A DNA stretch of 64,000 nt from Sphingomonas soli NBRC 100801. GTDB lineage: Bacteria; Pseudomonadota; Alphaproteobacteria; Sphingomonadales; Sphingomonadaceae. The stretch spans positions 310,001-374,000 of the forward strand of contig NZ_BCTZ01000004.1 in assembly GCF_001591025.1 (NCBI RefSeq). Reading direction: 5' to 3'. Numbering within the stretch: the first letter of the stretch is position 1; every line of letters begins with the position of its first letter. This document shows, one piece after another, positions 61,194 through 64,000 of this stretch. The position numbers were made by a program, and so were the translations under genes. Below the pieces are notes generated by a model. The model searched no databases, was not told where the DNA came from, and worked only from the letters and a program-made list of their open reading frames with translations.

Positions 61194-62576
61194 ATGATCC
61201 GGCGTACCGGCCTCGTCGCGGGCATGCTCGCGCTTTCCGCCTGTTCGGGTGTGATACACAAGCAATCGCGGCTTCAGGGCAATGATCCCGTCGCGATCAC
61301 TGTCGATGCCCGCCAGCGGGTGATCCTCAGCCAGTGGGATCCCTCCGAGACTTCGGCCGCGCCCGGAACGGCGAAGCCCGCCTTCCGCCGCTATTGCGCC
61401 GAACCCAGCCCCGACGCGTTCACCGTCTTGGGCGTCGCCGCGAGCGGCAGCGGAACGCTGGGGCTCGATTCGGACGCGAAGACGCTGAACGCCGCGCTTC
61501 AGGCCGCCTTCTCCAGCAACGAGAGCGGCAGCACCATTTCCCGGACACAGACGATCAACATGCTGCGCGAAATGATGTTTCGCACCTGCGAGCGCTATCT
61601 CAGCGGCGCGATCAGCAAGGCCCAGTTCCAGACGATCGCCGCGCGTGACCAGCGCGTCATGGTCTCGATCCTCGCGATCGAGCAGCTCACCGGATCGATC
61701 GCCCCACCCCCAGTCATCATCAATTCGAGCGGGAATGCGAACACCGGTTTCGATCCCTCCGAGATTTCCGAGACGCTGACCGGGCTGCACACCAAGACGG
61801 TCGAGGCCGCAAAGAAGGTCACGGACAAGAAAACCGCGTACGACACGGTCAACACCTCCGCCAATCTGTGCGCCGCGGCGACCGCGCTCACCGACGAAGC
61901 GATCGACGCCATAGCGGACGCCAACGACAAGAAGGCCAAGAAGGACAAGAAAGCCGCGTGCATAAAGGCCAGCGACGAGCTTGATCTGGCCAAGGAAGAG
62001 GCCAAGGCGGCGGACGCGATCTACAAGGGCGGCCTAATCTCTGCGGGCCGTGGACAGGGCGTTTCCGCGGCTGGTACGACCGCAGGCTACCATGTCGGCG
62101 AGGCGATCGCCCGCAAGGAAGAGGTGACGCAAGTCGCTGAAAAGGTGAAGGATATCGTCGCCCTCACCTTCGCGCAGGACGAGACGTTGCTGTTCTGCCT
62201 TCAGGCGCTGGACGCGAGCAATACCGGGGCCAACTTCGAACAGGTTCGCCCCATGTGCGTCGAATATCTGAAAGCCAAGGTGAAGTCGGACGCCGAAAAG
62301 CTGGGGGCTGATTTCAAGGTCGGCCGCGCCCTGCTCAACCGACGGAACAGCGTCGCGCCGCGGCTTGCCCAGTGCCTCGCCAACAACGACGCCACTCTGG
62401 CCGGCAAGGTCAAGACGGCCCTGGCCGGCACGTCGATCAAGGCCACTGCCGATGCTTTCATCACGGCAGCCAAAGCGTCCGCGAATGCTGCCGCCACTGC
62501 GCTCGACGATCTGGGTTCCGACGCGGAGACCGAGGTGATCGGCGCGCTCAACGTCCCTTGCGGTCTGGGAGCATAA
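61194..62576 (+). CDS. Hypothetical lipoprotein
   Basis: This 460-residue protein has a lipoprotein signal (MIRRTGLVAGMLALSACSGV, lipobox LSAC). The mature part contains a helical, Lys/Ala-rich region (DANDKKAKKDKKAACIKASD, residues ~240-262) and several scattered cysteines. No known family was recognised. It is probably anchored in the outer membrane or the inner-membrane periplasmic face. GGGGGAA lies upstream of the ATG. It is followed two bases later by a 69-residue gene, so the two form a unit. Confidence 0.8.
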   Translation: MIRRTGLVAGMLALSACSGVIHKQSRLQGNDPVAITVDARQRVILSQWDPSETSAAPGTAKPAFRRYCAEPSPDAFTVLGVAASGSGTLGLDSDAKTLNAALQAAFSSNESGSTISRTQTINMLREMMFRTCERYLSGAISKAQFQTIAARDQRVMVSILAIEQLTGSIAPPPVIINSSGNANTGFDPSEISETLTGLHTKTVEAAKKVTDKKTAYDTVNTSANLCAAATALTDEAIDAIADANDKKAKKDKKAACIKASDELDLAKEEAKAADAIYKGGLISAGRGQGVSAAGTTAGYHVGEAIARKEEVTQVAEKVKDIVALTFAQDETLLFCLQALDASNTGANFEQVRPMCVEYLKAKVKSDAEKLGADFKVGRALLNRRNSVAPRLAQCLANNDATLAGKVKTALAGTSIKATADAFITAAKASANAAATALDDLGSDAETEVIGALNVPCGLGA

Positions 62577-62578
62577 GC

Positions 62579-62788
62579 ATGCGCATCAAGATCTATGTCT
62601 GCGACAAGAAGGCCGACCTCGATTTCGCCATCGGCGATGTTCCGGATGGCTCGATCCTCTACCAGACGCCCGATGGGGAACCCGATACGGGCGACGCGGT
62701 GGGCTATACCGTGGCGAACGGCGTGAAATCACCCGTGAAGAAATACACGACCTTCACCAACAAATATGTGCTGGTGGCGCGAATCTAG
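62579..62788 (+). CDS. Hypothetical 69-residue protein paired with the lipoprotein
   Basis: This small soluble protein starts MRIKIYVCDKKADLDFAIGD and ends YTTFTNKYVLVARI, with a beta-rich middle (GSILYQTPDGEPDTGDAVGY). Its start is two bases after the lipoprotein stop. No family was recognised and there is no signal peptide. The pair likely acts together. Confidence 0.7.
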   Translation: MRIKIYVCDKKADLDFAIGDVPDGSILYQTPDGEPDTGDAVGYTVANGVKSPVKKYTTFTNKYVLVARI

Positions 62789-63085
62789 GCGTCAGTCCCG
62801 GAAACCGGACCCGAACAGCAGCACTTCCGCGTCCGGCGGGCTCAACTGAAGCACGCCGCTCGCCGCAACGCATTTGTGCATCTTCCCTTGTGCGCAATCT
62901 TCGGATAAAGGCGCACCCACTATGACCAGCCTCTGCCCACGTCCGGAATACGGTACGATCGCCCTGCGCGGGTGACGAACGGGTGCTGCGCCCCGTTCGG
63001 GGTGCAGCTTGGAACCGGCACAAGCCAACCGCGGAACCACCGCGGGCACTCCCGAAAAATCGCAGCAATGCCAAGGGAGTGAACA
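62789..63085. other. Intergenic region upstream of rtcB
   Basis: About 300 bases without a convincing gene. No REP element is present. It presumably holds the rtcB promoter; I see no sigma-54-type promoter and no rtcR gene near it. Confidence 0.4.
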
Positions 63086-64000
63086 ATGGATCAATACAGC
63101 ACCCACGCAACCTGCGGAGCGCAGCTCAAGCTCTGGGACAGCGCCGGCCCGTTCGAAGCGGGCGCGATGCAGCAGCTGCGCAATGTCGCCAGCCTGCCCT
63201 TCGTGTTCAAGCACGTCGCCGGCATGCCCGATGTCCATTTCGGCAAGGGTGCCACGATCGGCTCGGTCATCGCAACCAAGCAGGCGATCGTCCCCGCTGC
63301 CGTGGGCGTCGATATCGGCTGTGGCATGATGGCGGTGCGCACCTCCCTCACCGGCTCGCAGCTTCCGGACAGCCTCGGGGCGATCCGCGCCGAGATCGAA
63401 CGCGCCGTGCCCAAGGGGATGGAATCGAGCCAGAGCGCCAACCACGCCAAGGGCGGATGGGCGATCACGCCCAATGCGGTTGCGCGCGCCTGGTACGACA
63501 AGTTCGATGCACGCTGGCGCATCATCGCGGGCAAGCACCCGAAGATCGATGGCAAGACCAGTGATCAATTGGGATCGATGGGCGGCGGAAACCACTTTAT
63601 CGAGGTCTGCCTCGACGAGGAGGACCGCGTCTGGGTGATGCTGCATTCGGGATCGCGCGGGACCGGAAACCGGATCGGGACCTATTTCATCGATTCCGCC
63701 AAGGAGCTGATGGAGCGGAACCGTGTGGACTTCTTCCTCGCGGACAAGGATCTCGCTTACCTGGCCGAGGGCACCGCATTGTTCGACGATTACATCGAGG
63801 CGATGACCTTTGCGCAGGATTACGCGATGGCAAACCGCGAGATCATGATGCACCGTACGCTCGAAGCCCTGCGCAAGCATCTGCCGGCGTTCAAGACCGA
63901 CAAGCGGGCGATCAACTGCCATCACAATTATGCAACGCGTGAGAACCATTTCGGCGAGAATGTCTGGGTAACCCGCAAGGGTGCCGTGCGTGCGCGCGCC
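63086..64000 (+). CDS. rtcB: RNA 3'-phosphate/5'-hydroxyl ligase RtcB, N-terminal part (runs off window)
   Basis: These are the first 305 residues of RtcB, the GTP/Mn-dependent ligase that joins RNA 2',3'-cyclic-phosphate or 3'-phosphate ends to 5'-hydroxyl ends. Metal-ligand motifs are visible: MPDVHFGKGATIG (Asp49, His51), VGVDIGCGMMAV (Cys79), SMGGGNHFIEV and HSGSRGTGNRIG, then INCHHNYATREN. The guanylylated His lies beyond the window. The start at 63086 (MDQYSTHATCG) has AAGGGAG upstream. No rtcA or rtcR is visible on this side. Confidence 0.95.
   Translation, partial: MDQYSTHATCGAQLKLWDSAGPFEAGAMQQLRNVASLPFVFKHVAGMPDVHFGKGATIGSVIATKQAIVPAAVGVDIGCGMMAVRTSLTGSQLPDSLGAIRAEIERAVPKGMESSQSANHAKGGWAITPNAVARAWYDKFDARWRIIAGKHPKIDGKTSDQLGSMGGGNHFIEVCLDEEDRVWVMLHSGSRGTGNRIGTYFIDSAKELMERNRVDFFLADKDLAYLAEGTALFDDYIEAMTFAQDYAMANREIMMHRTLEALRKHLPAFKTDKRAINCHHNYATRENHFGENVWVTRKGAVRARA

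Noticed and set aside
62792..63949. Minus-strand frame opposite rtcB
   Set aside because: The plus-strand frame has all the RtcB metal motifs; the opposite frame has none.

Overview
This is a GC-rich chromosomal stretch from an alphaproteobacterium, most likely a sphingomonad (Sphingomonas or a close relative). The evidence is the divL-tsaE-amgK-murU-addB-addA-trxA gene order, the ffh/rpsP/rimM/trmD/rplS block, M2 and S9 exported peptidases, a TonB-receptor remnant, a che cluster built around CheA, and many short REP-type palindromes of the form GTCATCCCGGCGAAAGCCGGGATC. No phage, transposase, CRISPR array or tRNA gene was recognised.

Layout. 0-16 kb: the start of secA, two small exported proteins, argJ, trxA, then a tightly coupled minus-strand operon read as divL > tsaE > amgK > murU > addB > addA. 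divL encodes a histidine-kinase-like protein with Tyr at the phosphoacceptor position. 14.5-16.3 kb: ahcY, with a perfect 20-bp palindrome in front of it and the C-terminal remnant of a TonB receptor behind it. 16-34 kb: housekeeping and envelope genes (yqgE, peroxiredoxin, amn, SIMPL protein, M2 peptidase, MarR-EmrAB exporter, asd, DPP-IV-like peptidase, DUF2383, DUF418). 34-41 kb: the rplS/trmD and rimM/rpsP/ffh translation genes. Here the usually contiguous rpsP-rimM-trmD-rplS order is split by about 3 kb carrying a metallophosphoesterase, an ArsR-SRPBCC pair, a flavin oxidoreductase and an orphan VapC-type PIN protein placed directly in front of trmD. 41-48 kb: a GGDEF-EAL protein, mtaB-ftsY-yciB, sodB and membrane proteins.

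48.4-52.5 kb: an enlarged phage-shock-protein (Psp) locus. Divergent pspF, a good sigma-54 promoter, a 36-residue hydrophobic peptide, pspA, pspB and pspC are followed by five more small membrane proteins. Several of these repeat the same C-terminal coiled-coil signature seen in PspB and PspC. I consider this the most interesting system in the window.

52.5-64 kb: sufE, a J-domain protein, the RNase P RNA gene (minus strand), ampD, a cheA-cheW-cheY-cheB-cheR operon, a lipoprotein plus small-protein pair, and the beginning of rtcB.

Functional themes are peptidoglycan recycling (amgK, murU, ampD), membrane-stress response (psp), RNA modification and processing (tsaE, trmD, mtaB, rnpB, rtcB), protein targeting (secA, ffh, ftsY) and cell-cycle or motility signalling (divL, che genes, GGDEF-EAL). 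All functions are inferred from motifs and gene order by reading; nothing was searched against databases.
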